A DNA stretch of 64,000 nt from Paraburkholderia fungorum (GCF_902833645.1 NZ_CADFGE010000015.1:62001-126000), one strand, 5' to 3'; positions 33,729 through 43,040 are shown, numbered from the stretch's first letter. Made by a program: numbers and translations. The notes: generated by a model from the letters alone, not told the origin.

Positions 33729-34283
33729 ATGCGTGAACTACGGTGGGCATCGGAAGAGGGCGACGGTTTCGAACATCTTGCGTTCGAGGCGCGCGCGGAC
33801 GGCTTCGCAGTGGAAAGCGTCCTGGTCGGGCAGCGCTACGGCAAAGCGTACGGCCTGCACTACAAGGTACGCAGCGACGAGCAATGGCGTACGACCTATG
33901 CGTGGCTGAAGATCGTCGGCGGCGCCGAGCTGGAATTGCACGGCGACGGTGCCGGCCATTGGCGCGATGGAGATGGCCACGTGCTGAAGGCGATTGAAGG
34001 GTGCATCGATATCGATATCGCCGCCACGCCCTATACGAATACCTTGCCGATCCGCCGTCTGCAACTGGCCGAAGGCGAGCGCAAGCCGATTTCCGTCGCC
34101 TATATTTCGACGCCGGATTTGCAGGTCACGCGTGCCGAACAGGCGTATTCGTGCATCGAGTTGAATCGGGTGTATCGCTACGAAGGCATCTTCCGCAATT
34201 TCACCGCGGACCTGACGGTGGATGAAGACGGCCTCGTGATCGACTATCCGACGCTATTTACACGCCTGCCGCGCGAGCGTTGA
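33729..34283 (+). CDS. Putative glycolipid-binding family protein (PF06475)
   Basis: A 184-residue protein with the beta-rich fold of the family typified by P. aeruginosa PA1994. The pattern 'ESVLVGQRYGKAYGLHYKVRSDEQWRT', 'GCIDIDIAATPYTNTLPIRRL' and 'QAYSCIELNRVYRYEG' fits family members. AAGGAGA lies upstream of the start. No signal peptide is present. Its 3' end overlaps the convergent hydrolase gene by 26 bases. The ligand and role are unknown. Confidence 0.82.
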   Translation: MRELRWASEEGDGFEHLAFEARADGFAVESVLVGQRYGKAYGLHYKVRSDEQWRTTYAWLKIVGGAELELHGDGAGHWRDGDGHVLKAIEGCIDIDIAATPYTNTLPIRRLQLAEGERKPISVAYISTPDLQVTRAEQAYSCIELNRVYRYEGIFRNFTADLTVDEDGLVIDYPTLFTRLPRER

Positions 34284-35241
34284 CCTGCGTCGAGGTGTCG
34301 GGACCGCCGCCTTCCGATGGACGCTGGACCTGGTGCAGTTCCACGAAGCGCTCGATGCCTGCCGCGATGCGTTCGGGCTCGCGCAGTACCACCCAATGAC
34401 CGGCATCGATTTCGGTGCGGCCGTATGCACCGAGCCAGCCTTCGAGCCCCACGGAGAGCTCGGGCCCGACGTAGCGATCGCGCAGCGGCACGATGAATTG
34501 CACGGGCGCATGTGCATGGCGTGCACGTGGATGCAGCAGCCTGTCGATGAAATTGGCGCGGTAGAGATTCAGGCCGTTGATGGCGTTGCGCATTTGCGCG
34601 GGGTCCCGCTCGGGGCGCACCCGTTCCGTCACGCGCAGCCATAACGGCCACATGCGTGCGCCGCCCGTACGCCACACCAACTCCGGCAGCAACGGCAGGT
34701 GAAAGAAAAAGATGTACCAGGACTTGAGCGTTTGCCGAAGACTGCTGCCAAATGGGCGCTTTGTTGTCTGATGGACTCCGGGCTGTTCCGCACGCTCAAC
34801 GCCGGCGGCTGAACTCGCGCCGCGTAAGCCGAACGACGCATGGTCGAGGCACGGTCCGGAGATCGACGTATACGACGCAATGCGGCCTTTGAAGGCCGGG
34901 TCGGTGACGGCTTCCCAGCTTTGAATCGACCCCCAGTCGTGACCGACCAGGTGAAACGGCCGTGTGCCGCAGGTTGCATCGGCTACAGCCGCGAGATCGG
35001 CGGCGAGCCGCTCGAGCCGGTAAGCCGCGCGCGCTTCTGGCGCACCGGAAGCGCCGGCCCCGCGCACGTCGTAGCTGATGACACGGTAGCGCGCGTCGAG
35101 TTGCGCGCGCACCGGTTCCCACACCGCGGCCGAATCCGGATAACCGTGCACCAGCACGAGCGGCGGTGCGTCGCGCGGTCCGCTCACGTACACCGCGAGC
35201 CGCACGTCGCCGGCTTCGACCGACAGCGTGTCGCGTATCAC
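34258..35241 (-). CDS. Alpha/beta hydrolase (epoxide-hydrolase/dehalogenase type)
   Basis: A 327-residue cytoplasmic hydrolase. 'LVHGYPDSA' forms the oxyanion hole, and the nucleophile elbow reads GHDWGS with Asp102 in the nucleophile position rather than Ser, the hallmark of epoxide hydrolases and haloalkane dehalogenases. The catalytic His is near the C-terminus in 'DAGHWVVLREP'. It is the last gene of a four-gene operon and overlaps the PF10118 gene by four bases. In context it could open an epoxide or hydrolyse the product of the Baeyer-Villiger enzyme. Confidence 0.88.
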   Translation of the reverse strand: MIRDTLSVEAGDVRLAVYVSGPRDAPPLVLVHGYPDSAAVWEPVRAQLDARYRVISYDVRGAGASGAPEARAAYRLERLAADLAAVADATCGTRPFHLVGHDWGSIQSWEAVTDPAFKGRIASYTSISGPCLDHASFGLRGASSAAGVERAEQPGVHQTTKRPFGSSLRQTLKSWYIFFFHLPLLPELVWRTGGARMWPLWLRVTERVRPERDPAQMRNAINGLNLYRANFIDRLLHPRARHAHAPVQFIVPLRDRYVGPELSVGLEGWLGAYGRTEIDAGHWVVLREPERIAAGIERFVELHQVQRPSEGGGPDTSTQVNARAAGV

Positions 35242-36119
35242 GCGGCCGCCTGCACGCCGCGCCGGGCGGCTTTGCGGGCGCTTGGCGTGGCCGCGTTGGT
35301 GGCGTCAACCGCGGCCACGAGGCCGTCGATGCGCGATAGCTGCGCACGATTGTCGTGATCCCACGGATGGAAGCCTGGCCGGAAAAAGCTCAGCCACTCC
35401 CCGGCAATACGCGGAAACACGCCGTGGCGCGGACCGTACAGATACTTCACGACGCGCCACATGCCGCGGATATGGCCGCCGCGTTTGCGATCGGCGATCA
35501 GCAGGCGCACGTGGTAGTCGAACACGATCAGCCAGAAGGTCAGCGTGGTGGCGAGCATCGTGCCGGTGCGCAGCAGGTAGCGACCGAGGCCGGGCTTCAG
35601 CACCGTATTCCACACGTCGTAGGAAACCGACTTGTGTTCGGTTTCTTCGAGCGCATGCCACGTCCACATCTGCGTATAGCCTTCGACCGACCCGCCGATA
35701 CGCGATGCATCCTCCAGCAGCAGGCCCGCCAGCATCGCGGTGTAGTGTTCGAGGCAGACCGTGACCGCGAGTTGATACGAATGCGGCAGGATCTTGCGGC
35801 CGAAGTTGAGAATCGCCCACAGGCGCTTGTCGAGCTTATGCGCGGGTAAGCCGGCTTCCTGCAGCAGATCGTTGTATTCGATGTGTTCGCGCGTATGCAT
35901 CGCTTCCTGACCGATGAAGCCGAGCACCTGCTTCTTCAGCACGGGGTCGTCGATCTGGTCGCGGTAGTTGCGCACGCTGTCCATGAAAAAGCGCTCACCG
36001 GCCGGGAACAGCAGTGAAAGCGCGTTGAAGAAGTGGGTTACGTGCGAGCCCTGCACGTGCCAATCGCAGGCACGTTCCTGCGGTAAATTGAAACGGAGGT
36101 CGCGGCGAACCGGCATCAT
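35238..36119 (-). CDS. PF10118 metal-dependent hydrolase family protein
   Basis: A 293-residue protein of the PF10118/COG3687 family, predicted metal-dependent and helical. 'PAGERFFMDSVRNY', 'FIGQEAMHTREHIEYN', 'CLEHYTAMLAG' and 'WHALEETEHKSVSYDVWN' give the Glu/His pattern of a di-iron-like centre. The biochemical activity is not established; relatives often sit with monooxygenases and SDRs. It lies 91 bases after the SDR gene and overlaps the hydrolase gene. Confidence 0.85.
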   Translation of the reverse strand: MMPVRRDLRFNLPQERACDWHVQGSHVTHFFNALSLLFPAGERFFMDSVRNYRDQIDDPVLKKQVLGFIGQEAMHTREHIEYNDLLQEAGLPAHKLDKRLWAILNFGRKILPHSYQLAVTVCLEHYTAMLAGLLLEDASRIGGSVEGYTQMWTWHALEETEHKSVSYDVWNTVLKPGLGRYLLRTGTMLATTLTFWLIVFDYHVRLLIADRKRGGHIRGMWRVVKYLYGPRHGVFPRIAGEWLSFFRPGFHPWDHDNRAQLSRIDGLVAAVDATNAATPSARKAARRGVQAAA

Positions 36120-36210
36120 GGCCTTTCTCCTTGTGATCCTTTATATGCTGCTGAATGTGCTGAATGTGCTGATCGGACGGTCTGCATGGTGTGAGATGAC
36201 GGCCTGCGCA

Positions 36211-37119
36211 TCAGGCACGCCGCCCGTCCATTTGCGCGGCGCGGCGCGCGCGCTTTTCCGCAATGCGCTTCATGCGGCGCGTCTGCATCACGACCAGCGC
36301 CTGGTAGGCCGCCGGCAACGTACGCGCGAGCCAGTCGGCGGCGCGCGCGTCGCGGCCGATCAGCACGCGCCGCTTGTTCTTGCGCACGCCGTCGAGAATC
36401 ACGCGTGCGGCTTCGTCGGCGGTGGTGATGAAAAACTTCTCAAAGTCGTCCTTGCCTTGCTGTTCGTTTTCCAGCATGAAGCCGACCATGTTCGACGAGA
36501 TCCGGCTCGACTGCGCGATGCTCGTGCGAATGCCGCCCGGGTGCACGCAGGTCGCCGATACGCCGCACTTCATCAGATCGAGTTCCTGGCGCAATGCTTC
36601 CGTAAAGCCGCGCACGGCGAATTTGGTCGCGTTGTAGCCGCTCATGCCGGGCTGCGAGAACAGGCCGAATACGCTCGACGTATTGACGATGTGCCCCGCG
36701 CCCGACGCCTTGATATACGGCAGAAACGCTTTCGTGCCGTGCACCACGCCCCAGAAATTGATGCCGACGATCCACTCCAGGTCGGCGTACTCCATGCCTT
36801 CGATGGTGCTCGACAGCGCCACGCCCGCGTTATTGAACACGAGGTTCACACGCTGATGCTGCGCGGCCGTTTCGGCGGCCCAGTCGAACATCGCGGCGCG
36901 GTCCGACACGTCGAGCACGCGCGTGGTGATGCGCAGCGGCGAGCCGACCACATGTGGTGCAGCGGCCTGCGCGAGTTGCGCGGTTTCGGCGAGGCTCGTG
37001 GCATTGCGGTCGGCCAGCGCGAGGTGGCAGCCTTCGCGCGCCAACTGAATCGCGAGCGAACGGCCCATACCCGAGCCCGCGCCGGTGATGGCGGCTACTC
37101 TGTCGGTGAAGTTCTTCAT
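36211..37119 (-). CDS. Short-chain dehydrogenase/reductase
   Basis: A 302-residue NAD(P)-dependent oxidoreductase. 'GAGSGMGRSLA' binds the cofactor, 'NNAGVA' stabilises the sheet and catalytic Ser ('NTSSVFG') and Tyr/Lys ('GYNATK') are present. The C-terminal tail of about 60 residues is basic and resembles those of lipid or steroid-acting SDRs. It starts 48 bases after the monooxygenase gene in the same operon and could provide the ketone that a Baeyer-Villiger enzyme uses. Confidence 0.9.
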   Translation of the reverse strand: MKNFTDRVAAITGAGSGMGRSLAIQLAREGCHLALADRNATSLAETAQLAQAAAPHVVGSPLRITTRVLDVSDRAAMFDWAAETAAQHQRVNLVFNNAGVALSSTIEGMEYADLEWIVGINFWGVVHGTKAFLPYIKASGAGHIVNTSSVFGLFSQPGMSGYNATKFAVRGFTEALRQELDLMKCGVSATCVHPGGIRTSIAQSSRISSNMVGFMLENEQQGKDDFEKFFITTADEAARVILDGVRKNKRRVLIGRDARAADWLARTLPAAYQALVVMQTRRMKRIAEKRARRAAQMDGRRA

Positions 37120-37167
37120 TGGCTTATCTCCTGTCCTCTCTGAACGGTGCCTTGTCGTTATCGTTTT

Positions 37168-38772
37168 TCAGGTTGCTTCCGCCGACGTCGCCGCCGCATT
37201 GCCGTGCGCATGCACGGGCTGCGGCTGCGAGCTCGGGTGTCCGCCCAGCGGCTGCGCCGCGGGCGAATACGCGAGGTAGTCGTCCATGCTGAAGGTGCGG
37301 GTTGCCTGGCGGAATTTGTAGGCGAATCCTGGCCACAGCGTGGTGTTCTTGCCGGTCTTCGGATCGAGATACCAGCTCTTGCAACCGCCCGTCGACCAGA
37401 TCGCGCGGCCGAGTTTCTGCTGGATCTTCTCGTTGTAGGCGCGCTCGACATGGGGGCGCACTTCGATCGCGGCGGCGCGCTCTGTGTTCATCGTCTTCAG
37501 CGCGCGCAGCACGTATTCGACTTGCGATTCGATCATGAACACCATCGAGTTGTGGCCGAGGCCGGTGTTCGGGCCGACGATCATGAAGAAGTTCGGATAA
37601 CCAGGCAGCGTCGTACCGAGATACGCATGTGCGCCATCGCGCCATGTGTCGACGATATCGATGCCGCCACGGCCACGCACCACGCCGGCCGGGAACGGAT
37701 CGGCCACCTGAAAGCCGGTGCCGAAGATCAGGCAGTCGGCCGGATGGCGCGCGCCGTCGGTCGTGATCACCGCGTCTTCTTCTATGCGGGCAATGCCGGT
37801 GGTTGTCACGGACACGTTCTGGCGCGACAGCGCGGGGAAGTAGTCGTTCGAGATCAGGATACGCTTGCAGCCCATCGTGTAGTTCGGTGTGAGCGTGGCG
37901 CGCAGTTGCGGATCGGGCACCTGGCGGCGCAAGTGCCGCTCAGCGACTTTCTGTGCGGTCTTCATCAGCGAAGGATGAATCGCGAAGCCGAAAGCGCGCG
38001 ATTCGAGCATGCAGTAGAGCGCCGAACGCATGATCTTCTGCGTGAACGGTAGATGCCTGAACAGCCACTGCTCGAACGGCTTCACCGCGCGGTCGGCCTT
38101 CGGCATGATCCACGGTGGCGTGCGCTGGAACAGGTTCAGATGCGAGACGCGCGGCGCGATCTGCGGCACGAACTGGATCGCGCTCGCGCCGGTGCCGATC
38201 ACCGCGACGCGTTTGCCTTCGAGCGGATACGTATGGTCCCAGTGCTGGGAATGGAACGCTTTACCCTTGAATGTCTCGATGCCCGGAATGTTCGGAATGG
38301 CCGCGCGCGAGAGTCCGCCCATTCCCGAAATCAGCACGCGGGCGGACCAGCGCTGGCCGTTTGCGAACATCAGTTGCCAGCGGTGGCGGGTTTCGTCGTA
38401 GATCGCGGAGGCAAGTTCATGCCCGAAGCGCAGATGACGCTGAATGCCGAACCGTTGCGTGCACGCTTCCAGATACGCGCGAATTTCCGGCTGACGCGCG
38501 AACATGCGGGTCCAGCGCGGATTCGGGGCGAAGGAGAACGAATAGACGTGGGATTGCACGTCGCAAGCGCAACCGGGGTAGTGGTTGTCACGCCAGGTGC
38601 CGCCCACCGACTCGGCCTTTTCCGCGACGATGAAATCGGTCATGCCGGCCTGGCGCAACCGGATCGCCATGCCCAGGCCGGCAAAGCCCGAGCCGATGAT
38701 GGCGATATCGGTTTCGATGGGCGCGGATGCAGTGGGCGCCGCGTCGTCGAGGGGCATCATGCGTGCGTTCAT
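37168..38772 (-). CDS. Baeyer-Villiger-type flavin monooxygenase
   Basis: A 534-residue FAD/NADPH monooxygenase. The FAD-binding GSGFAG starts at Gly27, the NADPH-binding motif reads 'VIGTGASAIQF', and between them lies 'FKGKAFHSQHW', an exact match to the Baeyer-Villiger fingerprint FxGxxxHxxxW, followed by Asp. Such enzymes insert oxygen beside a ketone to give an ester or lactone. GGAG lies nine bases before the start. It heads the operon with SDR, PF10118 protein and hydrolase. A perfect inverted repeat lies 31 bases upstream and suggests TetR-type control. Confidence 0.9.
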   Translation of the reverse strand: MNARMMPLDDAAPTASAPIETDIAIIGSGFAGLGMAIRLRQAGMTDFIVAEKAESVGGTWRDNHYPGCACDVQSHVYSFSFAPNPRWTRMFARQPEIRAYLEACTQRFGIQRHLRFGHELASAIYDETRHRWQLMFANGQRWSARVLISGMGGLSRAAIPNIPGIETFKGKAFHSQHWDHTYPLEGKRVAVIGTGASAIQFVPQIAPRVSHLNLFQRTPPWIMPKADRAVKPFEQWLFRHLPFTQKIMRSALYCMLESRAFGFAIHPSLMKTAQKVAERHLRRQVPDPQLRATLTPNYTMGCKRILISNDYFPALSRQNVSVTTTGIARIEEDAVITTDGARHPADCLIFGTGFQVADPFPAGVVRGRGGIDIVDTWRDGAHAYLGTTLPGYPNFFMIVGPNTGLGHNSMVFMIESQVEYVLRALKTMNTERAAAIEVRPHVERAYNEKIQQKLGRAIWSTGGCKSWYLDPKTGKNTTLWPGFAYKFRQATRTFSMDDYLAYSPAAQPLGGHPSSQPQPVHAHGNAAATSAEAT

Positions 38773-38802
38773 CCGATCCGTCTCCTTTTATTCGCTCTTA
38801 AC

Positions 38803-38824
38803 TGTTACATTGGTTGATGTAACA
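38803..38824. promoter_or_regulatory. Inverted repeat operator upstream of monooxygenase operon
   Basis: TGTTACAT (38803-38810) and ATGTAACA (38817-38824) are exact reverse complements separated by TGGTTG. The repeat sits 31-52 bases upstream of the start codon. The form is typical of TetR-family operators. No TetR gene lies next to this operon. Confidence 0.72.
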
Positions 38825-38937
38825 ATAGAGGCTGTCAACGGATGACGCAAGCAACGGGTTAGACGGGAAACTCTATGGAGCGGAGAAGGCCGTGGCGTAA
38901 GGCTCGAGCGCCCTTTGTCCTTTCAGACCGCCAGTGC

Positions 38938-39936
38938 CTACTTGCCCGCCAGACTGGCTGCCACCTCGCGGTTTTGCCAGACATTGTCCTTCACGGTGAT
39001 TTTTTGCGGAATCAGATGCGCGCCGTAGAACGCGTCGGCGACGATCTGCTGCGAGCGCACGATTTCGTCGGTCACGGCGGTGGTGCCGTACGGATAGCGG
39101 CGCACCCAGGTTTCGACCAGCTTCTGATCCAGACCGACCTTCGGTGCGATCAGCGCGGCGGTTTCCACTGGATGGTCGTTGACCCACAGGCCGGTGACGC
39201 GAAGTTGGCCGAGAATCGCGCGGATCACGTCGGGATGCTGCTGGGCGAACTCGCTCGTGGCTTCATAGAAGTTATAGGGACTATTGAGCTCCGAGTAATC
39301 GACCAGCGCGCGTGCCTTCAGCGTCTGTTGTGCGGAGGCGTAATAAGGGTCCCAGATCGCCCATGCGTCGACCGTGCCGCTTTCGAAGGCGGCGCGCGCG
39401 TCGGCGGGGGCGAGGTAGACCGGGCGAACGTCTTCGTAACGCAGGCCGGCTTTCTTCAGTGCCTCGAGTAGCAGGTAGTTGGAACTCGAACCCTTCTGCA
39501 ACGCGACACGCTTGCCCTTCAGTTCCGCCACGCTGTGCAGCGTCGAATCGCCTCGGACCAGAATCGCTTCGGCATGACGCCCCGAGGGCTCCGCGCCGAC
39601 GTACACGAAGCGCACGCCGCCGGCCTGCGCGAACACGGGCGGCGGCGCGCCGGTATAGCCGAAGTCGACGCTGTTCGCGTTCAGCGCTTCGAGCAATTGC
39701 GGGCCGGCCGGAAATTCGAACCACTTGATGCTGTAGCCGAGCGGTTTGAGCTTTTCGTCGAGTGAGCCTTGCGCCTTGAGGATCGCGAGCAGGCCCGACT
39801 TCTGATAACCAATGCGCAGCACGTTGGCCGGCTCGTTAGCCTTGCCGTTGCTGCTCTGCGCGTTCGCGCTCAAGGTGGCGAGCGCCGCCAGCAAGGTGGC
39901 GGCGATGTGAAGCGAAATACGGGTATGACGGGCCAT
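38938..39936 (-). CDS. Aliphatic sulfonate-type ABC substrate-binding protein (SsuA-like)
   Basis: A 332-residue periplasmic binding protein with a signal peptide (MARHTRISLHIAATLLAALA, cut after SANA). The mature part has 'LRIGYQKSGLLAILKAQGSL', 'KRVALQKGSSSNYLLLEAL' and 'WAIWDPYYASAQQ', typical of SsuA/TauA. The start at 39936 has GGAG nine bases upstream. No SsuB/SsuC, monooxygenase SsuD or other sulfur genes are adjacent, so it must work with permease and ATPase genes elsewhere or is a leftover. Confidence 0.88.
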   Translation of the reverse strand: MARHTRISLHIAATLLAALATLSANAQSSNGKANEPANVLRIGYQKSGLLAILKAQGSLDEKLKPLGYSIKWFEFPAGPQLLEALNANSVDFGYTGAPPPVFAQAGGVRFVYVGAEPSGRHAEAILVRGDSTLHSVAELKGKRVALQKGSSSNYLLLEALKKAGLRYEDVRPVYLAPADARAAFESGTVDAWAIWDPYYASAQQTLKARALVDYSELNSPYNFYEATSEFAQQHPDVIRAILGQLRVTGLWVNDHPVETAALIAPKVGLDQKLVETWVRRYPYGTTAVTDEIVRSQQIVADAFYGAHLIPQKITVKDNVWQNREVAASLAGK

Positions 39937-40046
39937 CCTGCGAATCTCCATTGCGTTCGATCGATCGAAGATCGTCGCACGGACATCCCGCCGATCAAAC
40001 GAAGCAATGCAGATTTGAATATGACGCGCGCGCGAACGCGGAGTGA

Positions 40047-40898
40047 CTATTTTCTGGATTTATCTTTCTTCGCCGCGGTGGCTTCGGCCGGATGACCGAG
40101 CTTCTTTTCCATGATCGCCGCGACGCGGTCGCCGAGGTAATCGCCGGAAGCCTCTTCCAGCGCGCGGTTCATTTCGCTTTCGACCAGCACCATCGCCAGC
40201 GGCCGCACCCGCCAGATTGCGTCGACGAGCGCGGGCACGTCGGCAGGCGGCGGCAGCGCGTCGGCGTCGTAGCGGTCCAGCTGGCGGACCACCAGGTCGA
40301 CCAGTGCCTTGGCGACCGCCTGAAAATGCGGCCGGGCGACGCCCACGGCGTCGAGCAGGTCGGCGAGCGGAATGCCTTCCTTGGCCATGGTCGCGCCGGC
40401 GGCCAGCGCGGTGGGGTTGCCGGACACGAAGGAGAGGCCGTCGCGCTCCAGCAAACCGAGATCGACCGCTTTGCCAAGCGCGCTCGGCGAGGCTTTGTCG
40501 CCGAACATCTGCAGCAGTTCGAGCAGCGAGTATTTCTTTGGCCGTTCGCGCGACCAGCGTCCGCCGATCGCGGTTTCAAGGCCGAGGATCGAACGCAGAT
40601 CGTGGCCTTCGTCCACCGCCATGATCAGATCCTGAATGTTCGCGAGCGTGTAGCCGCGCGTGAGCAGATGGTTGATTAGCTTCAGACGCGACACATGCGT
40701 GTCGTCATATACGCCGACGCGGCCGCGCTTTTCCGGTGGCGCAAGCAGGCCGCGGTCCTGATAGGCGCGCACGTTGCGCACCGTGGTGTCGGTGACGCGT
40801 GCGAGTTCGTCGACCGTGTATTCGTTGCGCGGCGCGGCGCCTGGCGGGACGCTCGAGGCGTCGGGCAAGGGCGGAAAGGGGGGCGGCGTATTGGGCAT
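40047..40898 (-). CDS. MerR-family transcriptional regulator
   Basis: A 283-residue regulator with a Pro-rich N-terminal tail, a MerR winged helix-turn-helix (residues about 27-95: 'YTVDELARVTDTTVRNVRAYQDRGLL') and a longer C-terminal part of unknown ligand binding. No cysteine cluster for metal sensing is visible. It stands alone between the SsuA-like gene and an acetyltransferase; it is not clear what it controls. Confidence 0.85.
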   Translation of the reverse strand: MPNTPPPFPPLPDASSVPPGAAPRNEYTVDELARVTDTTVRNVRAYQDRGLLAPPEKRGRVGVYDDTHVSRLKLINHLLTRGYTLANIQDLIMAVDEGHDLRSILGLETAIGGRWSRERPKKYSLLELLQMFGDKASPSALGKAVDLGLLERDGLSFVSGNPTALAAGATMAKEGIPLADLLDAVGVARPHFQAVAKALVDLVVRQLDRYDADALPPPADVPALVDAIWRVRPLAMVLVESEMNRALEEASGDYLGDRVAAIMEKKLGHPAEATAAKKDKSRK

Positions 40899-41149
40899 GG
40901 AGGGATTTTAACGCGGTGGCCAACCCGGCGGCGAGTTTGGCGGCGAGTCCGGCTGGCAACGCGATGATTTGCATGGCTCCCGGCGCGGTGCGTCGCGATA
41001 TGAATCTTCATCGGCGTTCAGGACACTGACGGAACGTGAAATGCCGGAATGCCTGGGCGTGCCGTTGGACGACGGGCCGGTGACTTACACCGCGGTGCTG
41101 CGCAAGCGGCCCTGACCTTGAGGGACGAATTGAAACCAGCGGCCGGGCT
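40899..41149. other. Intergenic region with possible 3' gene remnant
   Basis: On the + strand a frame is open from 40915 to a TGA at 41113-41115, and its last 35 or so codons (ending 'DDGPVTYTAVLRKRP') have the composition of a real protein C-terminus. There is no start codon with ribosome site for a full gene. It may be the tail of a lost gene; the parent family was not recognised. Confidence 0.3.
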
Positions 41150-41761
41150 TTAGCCGCGTTCCTGCGCGATGTCGTCCGGCGCGGTCGAATCGCCGGCCCC
41201 CAAGGTCCGTTGCATCAGCGTGGTGTCGAGCCAGCGGCCATGCTTGAAGCCCACCGCCTTTAATGTGCCGGTCAATTCGAAACCCAGTTGCGCATGCAGG
41301 GACAGCGAGCCGCCGCTGCCGCCGTCGGCGATCACGGCGACCATCTGGCGCCACGGTCCGGTTTCGCAGCGTTCGATCAGCGCCTGCAATAACACGCGTC
41401 CTAGGCCTCGTCCGCGATACGCGTCGTTCACGTAGATCGAATCCTCGATCGTGTTCCGATACGCGGCGCGCGGCCGGTATGGCGTCGCGTAGCAATAGCC
41501 GGCGACTTCGCCGTCGATCTCGGCCACCATGTACGGCAACCCATGACTGCGCACCGATGCGAGCCGTGTGCGCAGATCGTCGACGGAAGGCGGAATTTCC
41601 TCAAACGAAGCGACGCCGGTCAACACGTGGTGGGCGTAGATCGCCTGGATCGCGGGCAGGTCGGCCTCGGTGGCGTCGCGGATCAATGGGGCGGGCAGTG
41701 GCGTCGGGGCGGCTGAATCGGTCGAATGGGGTGTGGAGGGGGCGGGGCGGGTGGTGCTCAT
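41150..41761 (-). CDS. GNAT N-acetyltransferase (phosphinothricin acetyltransferase-like)
   Basis: A 203-residue acetyltransferase. After a Pro/Ser/Thr-rich leader of about 25 residues comes the Pat/YncA-type domain: 'IRDATEADLPAIQAIYAHHVLTGVASFEE', 'DSIYVNDAYRGRGLGRVLLQAL' for acetyl-CoA binding and 'LHAQLGFELTGTLKAVGFKHGRW'. Relatives acetylate phosphinothricin, methionine sulfoximine or related amino-acid analogues. AGGAA precedes the start. It is not in an evident operon. Confidence 0.88.
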   Translation of the reverse strand: MSTTRPAPSTPHSTDSAAPTPLPAPLIRDATEADLPAIQAIYAHHVLTGVASFEEIPPSVDDLRTRLASVRSHGLPYMVAEIDGEVAGYCYATPYRPRAAYRNTIEDSIYVNDAYRGRGLGRVLLQALIERCETGPWRQMVAVIADGGSGGSLSLHAQLGFELTGTLKAVGFKHGRWLDTTLMQRTLGAGDSTAPDDIAQERG

Positions 41762-42007
41762 ACGTGTTCCTGTCGTGGCCGCTGAATCTGTGAATACGTT
41801 TTACTATGCCCGCCGCGCCCGCGAATTTGAAGCGCGTCAAAAATGGCCGCGATCTATAGGCAGTATGGGCGCCTGCATAAGTGAGCGGCACGGTCCGCGC
41901 CTCGCGTGGCGTGCCCGGCCACATGTCGCGGCCGGGCACTACGGATTCTCGTCGCGCAGCAGCCGGCGCATGGCGGCCGGCGTGTGATGTGTGGTGCGTT
42001 GCGCCGG

Positions 42008-42313
42008 TCAGTTGTGCGAGTAGGTGTCCGGTTGTTTCACATGCCCGTGGTAATGCCGGTGGCGCTTTGCCTTGTGCTTCGGCTTGGCCTTGGCGTTGCT
42101 TTTGGCTGGGGCATGGTCAGCGGGCTGCGGTTGCTGCTGGGCTTGCACCGGTTGCGGCTGCTGGGCCTGCGTGCCCGGCGTGGGTGCCGGATGGGCATTG
42201 CCGGACGGCAGCGTGCTCTGGCCTTCGCCGAAGCGAAAGGTTTGCGAGGTTTGCGCGTACGCGGTGGCGGACAGCGTCAGGGCAGCGAGTGCCACGCAAA
42301 TCGAAAACTTCAT
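42008..42313 (-). CDS. Small exported Pro/Gln- and His-rich protein
   Basis: A 101-residue protein with a clear Sec signal peptide (MKFSICVALAALTLSATAYA, cut before QTS) and a strong AAGGAGG ribosome site, which decides the start. The mature part is low-complexity: a Pro/Gln stretch in the middle and a basic, His-rich tail (KPKHKAKRHRHYHGH). There is no known domain. The tail could bind metal or polyanions in the periplasm; no function can be assigned. Confidence 0.7.
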   Translation of the reverse strand: MKFSICVALAALTLSATAYAQTSQTFRFGEGQSTLPSGNAHPAPTPGTQAQQPQPVQAQQQPQPADHAPAKSNAKAKPKHKAKRHRHYHGHVKQPDTYSHN

Positions 42314-42425
42314 GAATCCATCCTCCTTCTGAACGAGCCGCTGAGGATACCGCAATGCGGCCTTTGGCTTTTTCGGCGCGTGCAGGCGGTCGCGCCTGGA
42401 CGGCGTGGGCCGCTGCGCCCGCACC

Positions 42426-43040
42426 TCACGCGCCCGCTTGCGGAAACACCGGTTCGCCAAGCGTGAGCATCAACCGGTTGGCCCACGCAAAGATCGCGAT
42501 CGCGTGAGTCAGGTCGAGAATCTCCGCCTGCGTCAGGCCATTCGCTTCGAGGCGCCTGATAGCGTCTGCGTCGACATTTTCAGGGTGATCGGTCAGTTCG
42601 ATCGCGTACTGAATGATCGCTCGCTCGCGCGCCGTGGTGCCGGCGCTCGACGGGTCTTCGAAAACCTCTTCGATTGCGTCGGTCCGTTTCGCGAGCTGGC
42701 CGAATCGTTGTGCATGCACCGAAGCGCAATACACGCAGCCGTTCATGCGCGAGACCACGGTGCTGGCGAGTTCGCGCTCGGCGCGCGGCAAGCCGCCTGG
42801 TGCATACATGATCGCGTTGAAAACGCCGGAGCGTTGCCGCAGGATTTCCGCCTGCTGGACCAGCAGGAGATAGTAGTCGGAGGTCTTCGCGTGCGGATGG
42901 CTTTCATCGAGCACGGCCAGCTGCTCGGGCGTGGCGTTCTCGAGGCTGACCGTGTCGAGCCATGCGCGCCAGCCAAGCGTATCGAAGGTAAAGCCGTTGA
43001 ACCGGTCAAGCGGCGATGCACTGGTGTTCACCTGATTCAT
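42426..43040 (-). CDS. Alkylhydroperoxidase-domain protein (Avi_7169 type)
   Basis: A 204-residue protein of the AhpD/carboxymuconolactone-decarboxylase fold. The peroxidase-type motif 'MNGCVYCASVHAQRFG' carries the CxxC-xxx-H triad typical of AhpD. The start at 43040 overlaps the upstream CMD gene by four bases (ATGA). It is the last gene of the LysR-FAD-CMD-CMD set. The paired arrangement matches the Avi_7169/Avi_7170 families described from Agrobacterium vitis. The real substrate is unknown. Confidence 0.85.
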   Translation of the reverse strand: MNQVNTSASPLDRFNGFTFDTLGWRAWLDTVSLENATPEQLAVLDESHPHAKTSDYYLLLVQQAEILRQRSGVFNAIMYAPGGLPRAERELASTVVSRMNGCVYCASVHAQRFGQLAKRTDAIEEVFEDPSSAGTTARERAIIQYAIELTDHPENVDADAIRRLEANGLTQAEILDLTHAIAIFAWANRLMLTLGEPVFPQAGA

